Positions 51,023 to 60,584 of a DNA stretch of 64,000 bases are shown here, in pieces. A program made the position numbers and the translations under genes. Source of the stretch: Superficieibacter sp. HKU1 (lineage in GTDB: Bacteria; Pseudomonadota; Gammaproteobacteria; Enterobacterales; Enterobacteriaceae); NCBI RefSeq assembly GCF_029319185.1, contig NZ_CP119754.1, forward strand, positions 372,001 through 436,000. Reading direction: 5' to 3'. How positions within the stretch are numbered: position 1 is the stretch's first letter; every line of letters starts with the position of its first letter. A model generated the notes under the pieces. That model was given only the letters and a program-made list of their open reading frames with translations. It did no database searches and was not told the origin of the DNA.

Positions 51023-53353
51023 TTACCGCTTTTTACCCATTGCCGCCGCCAGCGCATCCATCATCGCGCTGTTACCGGCGGGTTGCGCCTCGCGCGAGCG
51101 TGGTTTCGCCGCTTTTGCCGCCGGACGATTGCCCTGGCCGCGGTCGTTACCCCCGCCGCGCCGGGCACTGGTTTCGCCCGGCTGCTCGTCCAGACGCATG
51201 GTCAACGCGATGCGCTTACGCGGCAGGTCAACTTCCAGCACTTTCACCTTCACGATATCGCCCGCTTTTACCACGGTGTGCGGATCGTCAACGAACTTAG
51301 TAGAGAGTGAGGAAATATGCACCAGACCGTCCTGATGAACGCCGATATCGACAAACGCGCCGAAGTTGGTGACGTTGGTGACCGCGCCTTCCAGAATCAT
51401 GCCCGGCAGCAGATCGTTCATGGTTTCCACGCCTTCCGCGAAGGTCGCCGTTTTAAACTCAGGACGCGGATCGCGGCCCGGTTTTTCCAGCTCCTTGATA
51501 ATATCGGTCACGGTCGGCACCCCGAAGCGTTCGTCGGTAAATTCCGACGGCTTCAGGTTTTTCAGCTCGCTGCTGTTACCCATGAGATCGCGTAATGACT
51601 GCTCGGTGGCCGCCAGAATGCGCTCAACAATCGGATAGGCTTCCGGGTGAACGGTGGAGGCGTCCAGCGGGTTATCACCGTGGTTAATGCGCAGGAAGCC
51701 CGCGCACTGCTCAAAGGCTTTCGGTCCCAGACGCGCCACTTTTAATAACTGCTGGCGGTTCTGGAATTGGCCGTTTTCATCACGCCAGGAGACGATATTC
51801 TGCGCCATCATGCGGGTCAGTCCGGCGACGCGGGCCAGCAGCGGCACGGAGGCGGTATTCAGATCGACGCCAACGGCATTTACGCAGTCTTCAACAACCG
51901 CATCCAGCTTGCGGGCAAGCTGGGTCTGGCTCACGTCGTGCTGATACTGGCCCACACCAATCGATTTCGGATCGATTTTCACCAGTTCCGCCAGCGGATC
52001 CTGAAGACGACGGGCAATCGACACCGCGCCGCGGATAGAAACATCCAGATCCGGGAATTCCAGCGCTGCCAGTTCGGAGGCAGAGTACACCGACGCACCT
52101 GCTTCGCTGACGATCACTTTCTGCGCGGTCACTTTCGGGAACTGCTTCTGCACGTCGAGGAAGAAACGCTCGGTTTCGCGTGAGGCCGTACCGTTGCCAA
52201 TCGCCACCAGCTCGACGTTATATTTCTCACACAGCGCCGCCACCGCAATAGCCGCTTTTGCCGCCTGGCCGGTATGAGGATAAATGGTATCGGTGGCGAC
52301 CAGTTTGCCGGTGCCGTCCACAACCGCGACTTTTACGCCGGTACGCAGGCCAGGATCGAGACCCATCGTCGCACGCAGGCCCGCCGGGGCAGCCATCAGC
52401 AGATCGTGCAGATTACGGGCGAAAACGTTGATCGCCTCGTCTTCCGCGCGTTCGCGCACCGTGCCCATCAGCTCGGTTTCCAGATGCATCAGCACTTTAA
52501 TGCGCCAGGTCCAGCTCACTACGGCGCGACGCCAGCTGTCTGCGGGCGCGTTGTTCAGTCGCAGGCCAAGATGGTCGATGATGATTTGCTCGCAGTGGCT
52601 CTCTTTTGGCGGCTCGTCAAACTGCGGATCGGCATTAAGCGCGAGTTGCAGCACGCCTTCATTGCGCCCGCGGAACATGGCCAGCGCGCGGTGCGAGGGA
52701 ACGGAAGAAATCGGCTCGTGGTGATCGAAGTAGTCGCGGAATTTTGCACCTTCTTCCTCTTTGCCGCTCACCACGGTGGCGACCAGATGCGCATTCTTCC
52801 ACAGATAATCGCGCACTTTCGCCAGCAGCGCGGCGTCTTCGGCAAAACGCTCCATCAGAATATAACGCGCGCCGTCGAGCGCGGCTTTAACGTCGGCGAC
52901 GCCTTTATCGGCATCGACATACTGCGCGGCGGCGGTTTCCGGAGTATGGGAAGGATCGGTCCACAGCAGATCGGCCAGCGGCTCCAGACCGGCTTCAATC
53001 GCGATCTGTCCGCGCGTGCGGCGCTTTTGTTTATAGGGAAGATAAAGATCCTCGAGTTCGGTTTTGCTCAGCGTACCGTTGATTGCGTTCGTCAGATCAT
53101 CGGTCAGCTTGCCCTGATCGCCGATAGATTTGAGAATGGCCTGACGCCTTTCTTCCAGCTCGCGCAGGTAGCTCAGACGCGTTTCCAGCTGGCGCAGCTG
53201 GGTATCATCCAGACCGCCGGTGACTTCCTTACGATAACGTGCAATAAACGGCACGGTGTTCCCTTCATCAAGCAGGCGAACGGCAGACTCTACCTGTTCA
53301 GCTCTGGCCTGAAGTTCACCCGCAATAATGCGGCAGAGCGAATCATTCATCAT
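51023..53353 (-). CDS. tex: Transcription accessory protein Tex (YhgF)
   Basis: Cytoplasmic nucleic-acid-binding protein; about 776 residues. An N-terminal helix-turn-helix region, an RNase H-like YqgF domain (MGLDPGLRTGVKVAVVD, about 330), helix-hairpin-helix repeats (LLARVAGLTRMMAQNIVSWR) and a C-terminal S1 RNA-binding domain (GMILEGAVTNVTNFGAFVDI, about 655-725). The Met pair at 53353 matches the E. coli start; a longer start at 53365 is possible. The arginine/glycine-rich tail ends MMDALAAAMGKKR. Same strand as greB, 90 bases downstream. Confidence 0.95.
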   Translation of the reverse strand: MMNDSLCRIIAGELQARAEQVESAVRLLDEGNTVPFIARYRKEVTGGLDDTQLRQLETRLSYLRELEERRQAILKSIGDQGKLTDDLTNAINGTLSKTELEDLYLPYKQKRRTRGQIAIEAGLEPLADLLWTDPSHTPETAAAQYVDADKGVADVKAALDGARYILMERFAEDAALLAKVRDYLWKNAHLVATVVSGKEEEGAKFRDYFDHHEPISSVPSHRALAMFRGRNEGVLQLALNADPQFDEPPKESHCEQIIIDHLGLRLNNAPADSWRRAVVSWTWRIKVLMHLETELMGTVRERAEDEAINVFARNLHDLLMAAPAGLRATMGLDPGLRTGVKVAVVDGTGKLVATDTIYPHTGQAAKAAIAVAALCEKYNVELVAIGNGTASRETERFFLDVQKQFPKVTAQKVIVSEAGASVYSASELAALEFPDLDVSIRGAVSIARRLQDPLAELVKIDPKSIGVGQYQHDVSQTQLARKLDAVVEDCVNAVGVDLNTASVPLLARVAGLTRMMAQNIVSWRDENGQFQNRQQLLKVARLGPKAFEQCAGFLRINHGDNPLDASTVHPEAYPIVERILAATEQSLRDLMGNSSELKNLKPSEFTDERFGVPTVTDIIKELEKPGRDPRPEFKTATFAEGVETMNDLLPGMILEGAVTNVTNFGAFVDIGVHQDGLVHISSLSTKFVDDPHTVVKAGDIVKVKVLEVDLPRKRIALTMRLDEQPGETSARRGGGNDRGQGNRPAAKAAKPRSREAQPAGNSAMMDALAAAMGKKR

Positions 53354-53443
53354 GGCTAGTATCATCTTAGGGTCAAAATCAGCGGATAGTTATACGGACT
53401 GACAGGCAAAAATGCCAGTCGCAGACAGCGGCTTCGGACAGTT

Positions 53444-53917
53444 CTATTTCACATACTCAATATCGTTAACGTACCAGTTCACTTCTCCGCCGGGAGCCTG
53501 AACCACCGCCACATCGCCAACCTCTTTTTTTAGCAGTCCGCGCGCCATAGGCGAGTCAATGGAGATGTAATCCTTACGACCAAAAATTTCATCATAGCCA
53601 ACGATGCGAAAACGTTTAACGTCACCCTCGTCGTTTTCGACTTCCACCCACGCGCCAAAAAAGACTTTGCCTTCCTGCTGCGGCGAATAATCGACGATTC
53701 TGAGATTTTCCAGACACTTAGTCAGGTAGCGCACGCGGCGGTCAATCTCGCGCAGGCGCTTTTTGTTGTACTGGTAATCGGCGTTTTCACTGCGATCGCC
53801 GAGGCTCGCCGCCCAGGTCACCTTTTTGGTGACTTCCGGACGTTCTTCACGCCAGAGATAATCCATCTCCTGCTTTAATTTCTCGTATCCCTCACGGGTG
53901 ATTAATGGCGTCTTCAT
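53444..53917 (-). CDS. greB: Transcript cleavage factor GreB
   Basis: RNA polymerase secondary-channel factor rescuing backtracked complexes; 157 residues (E. coli 158). N-terminal coiled coil (to about 75) with the acidic tip and NADYQYNKKRLREIDRR, then an FKBP-like C-terminal domain with SIDSPMARGLLKKEVGD. ATG at 53917 with AAGGATAAG upstream. Divergent from ompR. Confidence 0.97.
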   Translation of the reverse strand: MKTPLITREGYEKLKQEMDYLWREERPEVTKKVTWAASLGDRSENADYQYNKKRLREIDRRVRYLTKCLENLRIVDYSPQQEGKVFFGAWVEVENDEGDVKRFRIVGYDEIFGRKDYISIDSPMARGLLKKEVGDVAVVQAPGGEVNWYVNDIEYVK

Positions 53918-54141
53918 CGTGACTTATCCTTTTTTATCCTATCTTGCGCACAATACTTAACACGCAACGCTGCCGACAGAATAAATAATATGATTTATGC
54001 TTATATGTATACTTAAGCTACTGTTAAATATGCTTTGTAACAATTTAGACTGAAATTTATACCAGATTTCGCTGGTGGCAAGCGTGGCCTTTCTTAAGAA
54101 TACGTTATCACGACTTTTGCGAACCTTTGGGAGTAAAAACC

Positions 54142-54861
54142 ATGCAAGAGAATTATAAAATCCTGGTTGTAGATGACGACATGCGCCTGCGTGCGCTGCT
54201 GGAACGTTATCTGACCGAACAGGGCTTCCAGGTTCGAAGCGTTGCTAACGCCGAACAGATGGATCGCCTGTTAACCCGTGAATCCTTTCACCTGATGGTG
54301 CTGGATCTGATGCTGCCGGGCGAAGATGGCCTCTCCATTTGCCGTCGCCTGCGCAGCCAGAGCAACCCGATGCCGATCATTATGGTCACGGCAAAAGGGG
54401 AAGAAGTGGATCGCATCGTCGGTCTGGAAATTGGTGCCGACGATTACATCCCGAAACCGTTTAATCCGCGTGAGCTGCTGGCGCGTATCCGCGCGGTGCT
54501 GCGTCGTCAGGCGAACGAGCTGCCAGGCGCACCGTCGCAGGAAGAAGCAGTCATTGCATTTGGTAAATTCAAACTGAACCTCGGCACCCGCGAGATGTTC
54601 CGTGAAGATGAGCCGATGCCGCTGACCAGCGGTGAGTTTGCGGTGCTGAAAGCGCTGGTAAGCCATCCACGCGAGCCGCTGTCCCGCGACAAACTGATGA
54701 ACCTTGCCCGTGGCCGGGAATATTCGGCAATGGAGCGTTCCATCGACGTACAAATCTCCCGCCTGCGCCGCATGGTGGAAGAAGATCCGGCGCATCCGCG
54801 CTATATCCAGACCGTCTGGGGTCTGGGCTACGTGTTTGTGCCGGACGGTTCTAAAGCATGA
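54142..54861 (+). CDS. ompR: Osmoregulatory response regulator OmpR
   Basis: 239 residues, apparently identical in length and nearly so in sequence to E. coli OmpR. Receiver domain with phospho-acceptor Asp55 in MVLDLMLPGEDG, acidic pair VVDDD and Lys105 in PKPFNP, then a winged-helix DNA-binding domain (LTSGEFAVLKALVSHPREPL, about 160-180; VQISRLRRMVEEDP). ATG at 54142 with GGGAG upstream; the longer reading from 54127 is not needed. Overlaps envZ by ATGA. Confidence 0.98.
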   Translation: MQENYKILVVDDDMRLRALLERYLTEQGFQVRSVANAEQMDRLLTRESFHLMVLDLMLPGEDGLSICRRLRSQSNPMPIIMVTAKGEEVDRIVGLEIGADDYIPKPFNPRELLARIRAVLRRQANELPGAPSQEEAVIAFGKFKLNLGTREMFREDEPMPLTSGEFAVLKALVSHPREPLSRDKLMNLARGREYSAMERSIDVQISRLRRMVEEDPAHPRYIQTVWGLGYVFVPDGSKA

Positions 54862-56210
54862 GGCGAATGCGCTTCTCGCCACGAAGTTCATTTGCCCGCA
54901 CGCTGTTACTTATCGTCACCCTGCTGTTCGTCAGCCTGGTGACGACCTATCTGGTGGTGCTGAACTTCGCCATTCTGCCGAGCCTCCAGCAGTTTAATAA
55001 GGTGCTGGCCTACGAAGTCCGTATGCTGATGACCGATAAACTGCAGCTGGAGGACGGTACGCAACTGGTGGTTCCGCCTGCCTTTCGTCGCGAGATTTAT
55101 CGCGAACTGGGCATCTCCCTCTATTCTGACGAAGCGGCGGAAGATGCTGGCCTGCGCTGGGCGCAGCACTATGAATTTTTAAGTCATCAGATGGCGCAGC
55201 AGCTGGGCGGCCCGACGGAAGTGCGCGTTGAGGTCAACAAAAGCTCGCCGGTGGTCTGGCTGAAAACCTGGCTGTCACCGAACATCTGGGTACGCGTTCC
55301 CCTTACTGAAATCCATCAGGGCGATTTCTCGCCGCTGTTCCGTTACACGCTGGCGATTATGCTGCTGGCGATAGGCGGCGCATGGCTGTTTATCCGAATA
55401 CAAAACCGACCGCTGGTGGATCTTGAACATGCCGCGTTGCAGGTCGGGAAAGGCATTATCCCGCCGCCGCTGCGGGAATACGGCGCGTCGGAAGTCCGTT
55501 CCGTGACCCGCGCCTTTAACCATATGGCGGCAGGCGTGAAGCAGCTTGCCGACGACCGTACCCTGCTAATGGCGGGCGTCAGTCACGATTTGCGTACCCC
55601 GCTGACCCGAATTCGCCTCGCTACCGAGATGATGGGCGAGCAGGATGGCTATCTTGCCGAATCGATCAACAAAGATATCGAAGAGTGCAACGCCATTATT
55701 GAGCAGTTCATCGATTATCTGCGCACCGGCCAGGAGATGCCGCTGGAGCTGGCGGATCTGAACGGCGTGCTGGGTGAAGTCGTCGCGGCGGAAAGCGGTT
55801 ATGAGCGCGAGATTGAAACGGCGCTACAGGCGGGAGAAATTCCGGTACGGATGCATCCGCTGTCGATCAAGCGCGCGGTCGCCAATATGGTCGTCAATGC
55901 CGCCCGCTATGGTAACGGCTGGATCAAAGTCAGCAGCGGCAGCGAGGCCAATCGCGCCTGGTTTCAGGTGGAGGACGACGGTCCCGGCATCAGGCCCGAG
56001 CAGCGCAAGCACCTGTTTCAGCCGTTCGTGCGCGGCGACAGCGCGCGTACTATCAGCGGGACCGGGCTTGGGCTGGCAATTGTGCAGCGTATTATCGATA
56101 ACCACAACGGCGTGCTGGAGCTGGACACCAGCGAGCGGGGCGGCTTACTGATCCGCGCCTGGCTGCCGGTACCGGTGATGCGCTCTGGCGGGGCGGTGAA
56201 AGAGAGTTAA
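54858..56210 (+). CDS. envZ: Osmosensor histidine kinase EnvZ
   Basis: Inner-membrane sensor kinase, 450 residues as in E. coli. TM1 about 15-45, periplasmic domain to 160, TM2 about 162-180, HAMP, phosphorylated His243 in MAGVSHDLRTPLTRIRLATE, N box NMVVNAARYG, and ATP-binding DDGPGIRPEQ and GTGLGLAIVQR. Phosphorylates OmpR to control porins. Starts inside the ompR stop codon (54858-54861). Confidence 0.98.
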   Translation: MRRMRFSPRSSFARTLLLIVTLLFVSLVTTYLVVLNFAILPSLQQFNKVLAYEVRMLMTDKLQLEDGTQLVVPPAFRREIYRELGISLYSDEAAEDAGLRWAQHYEFLSHQMAQQLGGPTEVRVEVNKSSPVVWLKTWLSPNIWVRVPLTEIHQGDFSPLFRYTLAIMLLAIGGAWLFIRIQNRPLVDLEHAALQVGKGIIPPPLREYGASEVRSVTRAFNHMAAGVKQLADDRTLLMAGVSHDLRTPLTRIRLATEMMGEQDGYLAESINKDIEECNAIIEQFIDYLRTGQEMPLELADLNGVLGEVVAAESGYEREIETALQAGEIPVRMHPLSIKRAVANMVVNAARYGNGWIKVSSGSEANRAWFQVEDDGPGIRPEQRKHLFQPFVRGDSARTISGTGLGLAIVQRIIDNHNGVLELDTSERGGLLIRAWLPVPVMRSGGAVKES

Positions 56211-56228
56211 CGCGGTATTTTACCCATA

Positions 56229-56323
56229 ATGCCGGGGGCGGCTTCGCCTTGCCCGGCCTACCTAAAAGCCTGACCCTGTACCATTCTATTCTGTAGGCCC
56301 GGTAAGCGAAGCGTCACCGGGCA
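56229..56323. repeat. BIME: inverted REP pair between envZ and pckA
   Basis: REP units at 56229-56261 and 56292-56323. The convergent ends of envZ and pckA flank it. Confidence 0.8.
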
Positions 56324-56345
56324 TGCGTTATGCGGTCAAAAGGTG

Positions 56346-56370
56346 ATATGCCCGGCCCGCCGGGCATCAG
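56346..56370 (-). terminator. Possible pckA terminator
   Basis: ATGCCCGGC and its partner CCGGGCAT around a short G/C loop (56348-56368), just after the pckA stop; on the minus strand ATCACCTTTT follows. Part of a REP-like sequence, so terminator function is uncertain. Confidence 0.5.
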
Positions 56371-56374
56371 AGGT

Positions 56375-57994
56375 TTACAGCTTCGGTCCCGCACTTACCA
56401 GCGCAGCGCCTGCTGGCGTGTCGGTATACTTCTCAAAATTGCTGATAAACAGCTTCGCCAGCGCACTGGCTTTTTCCTGCCACTGCTCAGGAGACGCGTA
56501 GGTATTACGCGGATCGAGAATGTGCGTATCCACGCCCGGCAGGCTGGTCGGCACGGCCAGATCGAATATCGGCAGCGTGAAGGTTTCGGCATTGTCCAGC
56601 GAACCGTTAAGAATGGCGTCGATAATGGCGCGGGTATTCTTAATGGAAATGCGCTTGCCGGTGCCGTTCCAGCCGGTATTCACCAGATAGGCCTGTGCCC
56701 CCGCCGCCTGCATGCGTTTCACCAGCACTTCGGAATACTGCGTCGGATGTAGCGACAGGAACGCCGCGCCGAAGCAGGCGGAGAAGGTGGGCGTCGGTTC
56801 GGTGATCCCGCGTTCCGTTCCGGCCAGTTTCGCGGTAAAGCCGGAGAGGAAGTGGTACTGCGTCTGGTTCGCGGTCAGGCGAGACACCGGCGGCAGGACA
56901 CCAAACGCGTCGGCGGTCAGAAAAATGACCTTCGTTGCGTGTCCGGCTTTTGACACCGGCTTAACGATGTTTTCGATGTGATAAATCGGGTAGGAAACGC
57001 GGGTATTTTCCGTTTTCGACCCGTCATCAAAATCGATGGAGCCGTCATCGCGCACGGTGACGTTTTCCAGCAGGGCGTCGCGGCGGATGGCATGATAAAT
57101 GTCCGGCTCAGCCTCTTCGGAAAGCTTGATGGTTTTGGCGTAGCAGCCGCCTTCGAAGTTAAAGACGCCGTCGTCGTCCCAGCCATGTTCGTCATCGCCA
57201 ATCAAACGGCGTTTCGGATCGGTGGACAGCGTGGTTTTGCCGGTGCCGGAAAGACCAAAGAAGACTGCCACATCGCCGTCAGCGCCGACGTTGGCGGAGC
57301 AGTGCATGGAAGCGATGCCCTTCAGCGGCAGCAGGTAGTTCATCATCGAGAACATCCCTTTCTTCATTTCGCCGCCGTACCACGTTCCGCCAATAAGCTG
57401 GATGCGCTCGGTCAGGTTAAAGGCGACGAAGTTCTCCGAATTCATGCCCTGTTCTTTCCACTGCGGGTTAGTGCATTTCGCTCCGTTCATGACGATAAAG
57501 TCCGGCGTGAAATCCGCCAGCTCCGCATCGGTGGGGCGAATAAACATGTTTTTCACAAAGTGCGCCTGCCAGGCCACTTCAGTGATAAAACGTACTGACA
57601 GACGGGTATCTGCGTTAGCGCCGCAGAAGGCATCAATAATAAAAAGTCGTTTACCTGAGAGTTGCTGAGTGACGATTCCTTTCAAATGCTGCCAGGTTTC
57701 CGGTGTGAGCGGCTTGTTGTCGTTCTTGCCTTTACCTTTATCGGACCACCACACGGTGTCGCGGGTAGTGTCATCACGAACAATATACTTATCTTTCGGC
57801 GAACGTCCGGTGAAAATACCGGTGTCGACGGCGATAGCACCAGAATTCGTCAATACCCCGCGCTCGTATCCTTCCAGGTCTGGACTAAGTTCCTCCTGAT
57901 ACAGCGTGTCGTAGTCGGGATTGTAAACGATATCCTGAACGTCGTTGATACCATAAGCCTTGAGATCTTGCGGGGTTAATTCTTTAACGCGCAT
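56375..57994 (-). CDS. pckA: Phosphoenolpyruvate carboxykinase (ATP) PckA
   Basis: Gluconeogenic enzyme converting oxaloacetate and ATP to PEP; 539 residues (E. coli 540). P-loop FFGLSGTGKTTLSTDPKR (about 246-263), metal-binding DDEHGWDDDGVFNFEGG, and RISIKNTRAIIDAIL. Only the first dozen residues differ from E. coli. ATG at 57994 with AAGGAG upstream. A CRP site lies about 220 bases upstream. Confidence 0.98.
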   Translation of the reverse strand: MRVKELTPQDLKAYGINDVQDIVYNPDYDTLYQEELSPDLEGYERGVLTNSGAIAVDTGIFTGRSPKDKYIVRDDTTRDTVWWSDKGKGKNDNKPLTPETWQHLKGIVTQQLSGKRLFIIDAFCGANADTRLSVRFITEVAWQAHFVKNMFIRPTDAELADFTPDFIVMNGAKCTNPQWKEQGMNSENFVAFNLTERIQLIGGTWYGGEMKKGMFSMMNYLLPLKGIASMHCSANVGADGDVAVFFGLSGTGKTTLSTDPKRRLIGDDEHGWDDDGVFNFEGGCYAKTIKLSEEAEPDIYHAIRRDALLENVTVRDDGSIDFDDGSKTENTRVSYPIYHIENIVKPVSKAGHATKVIFLTADAFGVLPPVSRLTANQTQYHFLSGFTAKLAGTERGITEPTPTFSACFGAAFLSLHPTQYSEVLVKRMQAAGAQAYLVNTGWNGTGKRISIKNTRAIIDAILNGSLDNAETFTLPIFDLAVPTSLPGVDTHILDPRNTYASPEQWQEKASALAKLFISNFEKYTDTPAGAALVSAGPKL

Positions 57995-58216
57995 GTCACT
58001 GCTCCTTAGCCAATATGTACTGCCTCGAATTGTAGGGTTGTTCTGGGGCGATTAACCGCGACGGGGCTCATAGATTTACGTATCCGGACAAAACTCTGAT
58101 TGACGTAAAACGCTACCATTTCGGTTATAAAGCGGTGATGATTATGGCAGTAAATGGTGTTTTCTTACCGAATATGTTTTTAAAACGTTAAATAGCAGAG
58201 CATAAATCTGGCAGTT

Positions 58217-58232
58217 TGTGAGTGTAATCGCA
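58217..58232 (-). promoter_or_regulatory. CRP site upstream of pckA
   Basis: TGTGAGTGTAATCGCA matches TGTGA-N6-TCACA at nine of ten bases. It fits the known CRP control of pckA. Confidence 0.65.
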
Positions 58233-58308
58233 TTCATGTAAGTTAATTACGTAAGAGTTTCAGTGATGCTCGTTAACTCAGCTTCATTTTTTATTCGGAT
58301 GAGTAAAA

Positions 58309-58332
58309 GAAAGGGGGACAATGCCCCCTTTT
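58309..58332 (-). terminator. hslO terminator
   Basis: AAAGGGGG (58310-58317) and CCCCCTTT (58324-58331) around ACAATG; on the minus strand the stem is followed by CTTTTAC. It is 210 bases past the hslO stop, so the BIME would be within the 3' end of the message. Confidence 0.75.
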
Positions 58333-58350
58333 CGGCTACCGTGCCAGGTA

Positions 58351-58492
58351 ATGCCGGGTGGCGGCTTCGCCTTACCCGGCCTACAAATGCAGGAATATCA
58401 AACGGTTAAACCAGCAACATCAACCGTTTAATACCGGAATATCAACCGGTTGGTGTTTGCGCAGGCCCGCGCAAGCGCAGCGCCGCCGGGCA
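58351..58492. repeat. BIME: inverted REP pair after hslO
   Basis: REP units at 58351-58385 and 58462-58492, separated by a longer linker (76 bases) than in the other BIMEs of the window. Confidence 0.8.
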
Positions 58493-58544
58493 TTCACGGT
58501 ACGCGGTAGCCATTTTCCATCAGCCAGTGCCGCCGTCCCTGAAA

Positions 58545-59423
58545 TTAATGCACCTGTGGATCGCCCGGTGAGGCGTTATTGCGGATGGCCGTAATATCCA
58601 TCGCGTCAAACACATAGTGACTGCCGCAGTAATCGCAGTTCATATCGATTTCACCGTCTTCCGCCAGAATGCTGTCCAGCTCTTCATCAGGCAGCGTTTT
58701 CAGCGCCGCGGCACAGCGTTCACGGGAGCAGGTACATTTAAACTCCACCTTCTGCGGCTCGTACAGCGTGACTTCTTCTTCGTGATACAGACGCCACAAT
58801 ACATCGTTGGCGGGCAGCGTAAACAGCTCGTCGGCCTTGATGGTTTCGGTCAGGGTCGCCAGATGCTCAAAGTCATTCATCTGCGTTTCCTGGGCCGGAA
58901 GCACCTGCAACAACATGCCACCTGCCGCCGGTTTGCCGTCCGCTTCGCCGGTGCGAATAAACAGACGCGTTGGCAGTTGTTCAGAACGCATAAAGTAATC
59001 TTCCAGGCAGGCAGCCAGCGTGTCACCTTCCAGACCTACCACGCCCTGATAACGCTCGCCCTCATCCGGCGTAATGGTGATCACCAGATAACCGTTGCCG
59101 ATCAGCGTTTTCATGTCGGCGTTTTCCGGGATCTCGCCCTGAATACGCGCTACGCCGCGCAGCTGCTGACGGTTATTACCGTTAATCACCGCCAGGTTCA
59201 TCGGGCCGTCACCCTGCAGTTGAACGGTAATATCACCGTCAAATTTCAGCGTTGCCGTCAGCAGGCTGGTGGCGACCAGCAGCTCGGCGAGAATAGTCTT
59301 CACCGGCAGCGGATAGCTATGGTTGGCAAGGATCTCTTGCAGGCTTTCCGACACGGTTACCATTTCGCCGCGCACGGCGTAATTTTCAAACAGGTAACGG
59401 TGAAGTTGATCGTGTTGAGTCAT
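58545..59423 (-). CDS. hslO: Redox-regulated chaperone HslO (Hsp33)
   Basis: 292-residue cytoplasmic holdase activated by oxidation. N-terminal core (1-180), linker, and a C-terminal zinc switch with CTCSRERC and CDYCGSH, the CxC and CxxC pairs that hold zinc when reduced. ATG at 59423 with AAGAGAG upstream. Last gene of the yrfG-hslR-hslO cluster, 23 bases after hslR. Confidence 0.97.
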   Translation of the reverse strand: MTQHDQLHRYLFENYAVRGEMVTVSESLQEILANHSYPLPVKTILAELLVATSLLTATLKFDGDITVQLQGDGPMNLAVINGNNRQQLRGVARIQGEIPENADMKTLIGNGYLVITITPDEGERYQGVVGLEGDTLAACLEDYFMRSEQLPTRLFIRTGEADGKPAAGGMLLQVLPAQETQMNDFEHLATLTETIKADELFTLPANDVLWRLYHEEEVTLYEPQKVEFKCTCSRERCAAALKTLPDEELDSILAEDGEIDMNCDYCGSHYVFDAMDITAIRNNASPGDPQVH

Positions 59424-59446
59424 AGTGGTCTCTCTTGCGGGCGACG

Positions 59447-59848
59447 TTATTCGTTTTCGCCGTGTTTAAATCTCATCAGGTCGCGACGTTCTTTTTTATC
59501 CGGTCGCCTGTCGGGATGCGGCATGGTCAGGGCATTCATTTTACGTGCCAGGGCTATCTTCTCACGCTTTTCCACGCTTTCCGGCGTCTCTTCATAGAGC
59601 GTCGTCGCTTCCGTGGACGGGCGGCGCTGTTCGGTAATTGCTTTCACAATCACCGTACGCTCATCATTGCCCTGACGCAGCGTGAGGGTAGCATTAAGCT
59701 CGACGATTTTACTCGGCTTGCTGCGCTGACCGTTGTAATGCACCTTACCGCCTTCAACCATTTCGCGGGCCAGCGCACGTGTTTTATAAAAACGGGCTGC
59801 CCACAGCCATTTATCCAGTCTGACGGCGTCAGCGGGCTTTTCTTTCAT
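59447..59848 (-). CDS. hslR: Ribosome-associated heat-shock protein HslR (Hsp15)
   Basis: 133 residues with an N-terminal S4 RNA-binding domain (VRLDKWLWAARFYKTRALAR, about 9-28; VHYNGQRSKPSKIV) and a basic C-terminal tail. It binds 50S subunits carrying nascent tRNA in E. coli. ATG at 59848 with AAGGAG upstream overlaps the yrfG stop (ATGA). Confidence 0.96.
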   Translation of the reverse strand: MKEKPADAVRLDKWLWAARFYKTRALAREMVEGGKVHYNGQRSKPSKIVELNATLTLRQGNDERTVIVKAITEQRRPSTEATTLYEETPESVEKREKIALARKMNALTMPHPDRRPDKKERRDLMRFKHGENE

Positions 59849-60528
59849 GGCAACTCCTTCACGGTGAGTGAGGGGATCAGACGCCGGTAATCATTGAGCG
59901 ACGGATGACGTAAATAGTCCTTATCCGCCAGACCGGAGTCCGGGTTGGTGACGCCAAGGCAATAGCGGATGCCGAATTGTGCGGCGGCATCCAGAATCGG
60001 CTCGCTGTCATCAATAAATAGCGTCTTCTCAGGGTTCAGTCCGGTTTCCTGCCTGACCGCTTGCCAGAGCCGCTGATCCTCTTTCGGATAACCAAATGTG
60101 TGGGTGGAAAGTAATAAATCAAGGTGTGCACCTAATCCCGTATGCTCCAGCTTTACGGCCAGATTATGCGGATGCGCATTGGTCAGCAGAATACGCTGTT
60201 TCCCGCACGCTTTTAGCGCGTCAAGAAAAGGCACGGTATCCTCACGTAATAACGCACGCGGTCCCTGCGCGGTGGTCATCGCGCAGATATCCAGCCCCAG
60301 ACGTTCGCTCCAGTAATCCAGACAATACCAGTTTAGCGTATGCTGCACGGCACTGTATTCCTGACGGATGAGCGCCTGGGCTTCCTGCGGGCTGACGCCG
60401 CGTGCTGCGCCGTAGGTCTCAGGAACCAGTTGCTGCCAGAAATAGTTGTCAAAGGCGAGGTCGAGCAGGGTTCCGTCCATATCCAGCAGAACCGTGTCGA
60501 CGTCCTGCCAGCAAATATCGGGATGCAT
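59845..60528 (-). CDS. yrfG: HAD-family GMP/IMP nucleotidase YrfG
   Basis: 227 residues (E. coli 222). HAD motif I in VLLDMDGTLLDLAFD, motif II in ILLTNAHPHNL, lysine in FGYPKEDQRLW, motif IV FIDDSEPILDAA. It dephosphorylates purine monophosphates in E. coli. ATG at 60528 with GGAGAG upstream. Overlaps hslR by four bases; igaA ends 56 bases upstream on the same strand. Confidence 0.95.
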   Translation of the reverse strand: MHPDICWQDVDTVLLDMDGTLLDLAFDNYFWQQLVPETYGAARGVSPQEAQALIRQEYSAVQHTLNWYCLDYWSERLGLDICAMTTAQGPRALLREDTVPFLDALKACGKQRILLTNAHPHNLAVKLEHTGLGAHLDLLLSTHTFGYPKEDQRLWQAVRQETGLNPEKTLFIDDSEPILDAAAQFGIRYCLGVTNPDSGLADKDYLRHPSLNDYRRLIPSLTVKELP

Positions 60529-60584
60529 ATCACTCTCCAGCGGGAAGAAAGGCGACAGCGTACCACAACTGTCGCCATTCAGAA

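Larger units (their letters stand above)
57995..58544. other. pckA-hslO spacer
   Basis: 550 bases without a gene: the pckA control region (58015-58260) with a CRP site and a weak Cra-like sequence (TAAAACGTTAAA near 58181), the hslO terminator (58309-58332) and a BIME (58351-58492). The BIME linker holds repeats of ATCAA-ACGGTT / ATCAACCGTT / ATCAACCGGTT. Confidence 0.7.

Noticed and set aside
52274..53359. 361-codon plus-strand frame opposite tex
   Set aside because: Antisense shadow; tex is clearly the coding frame.
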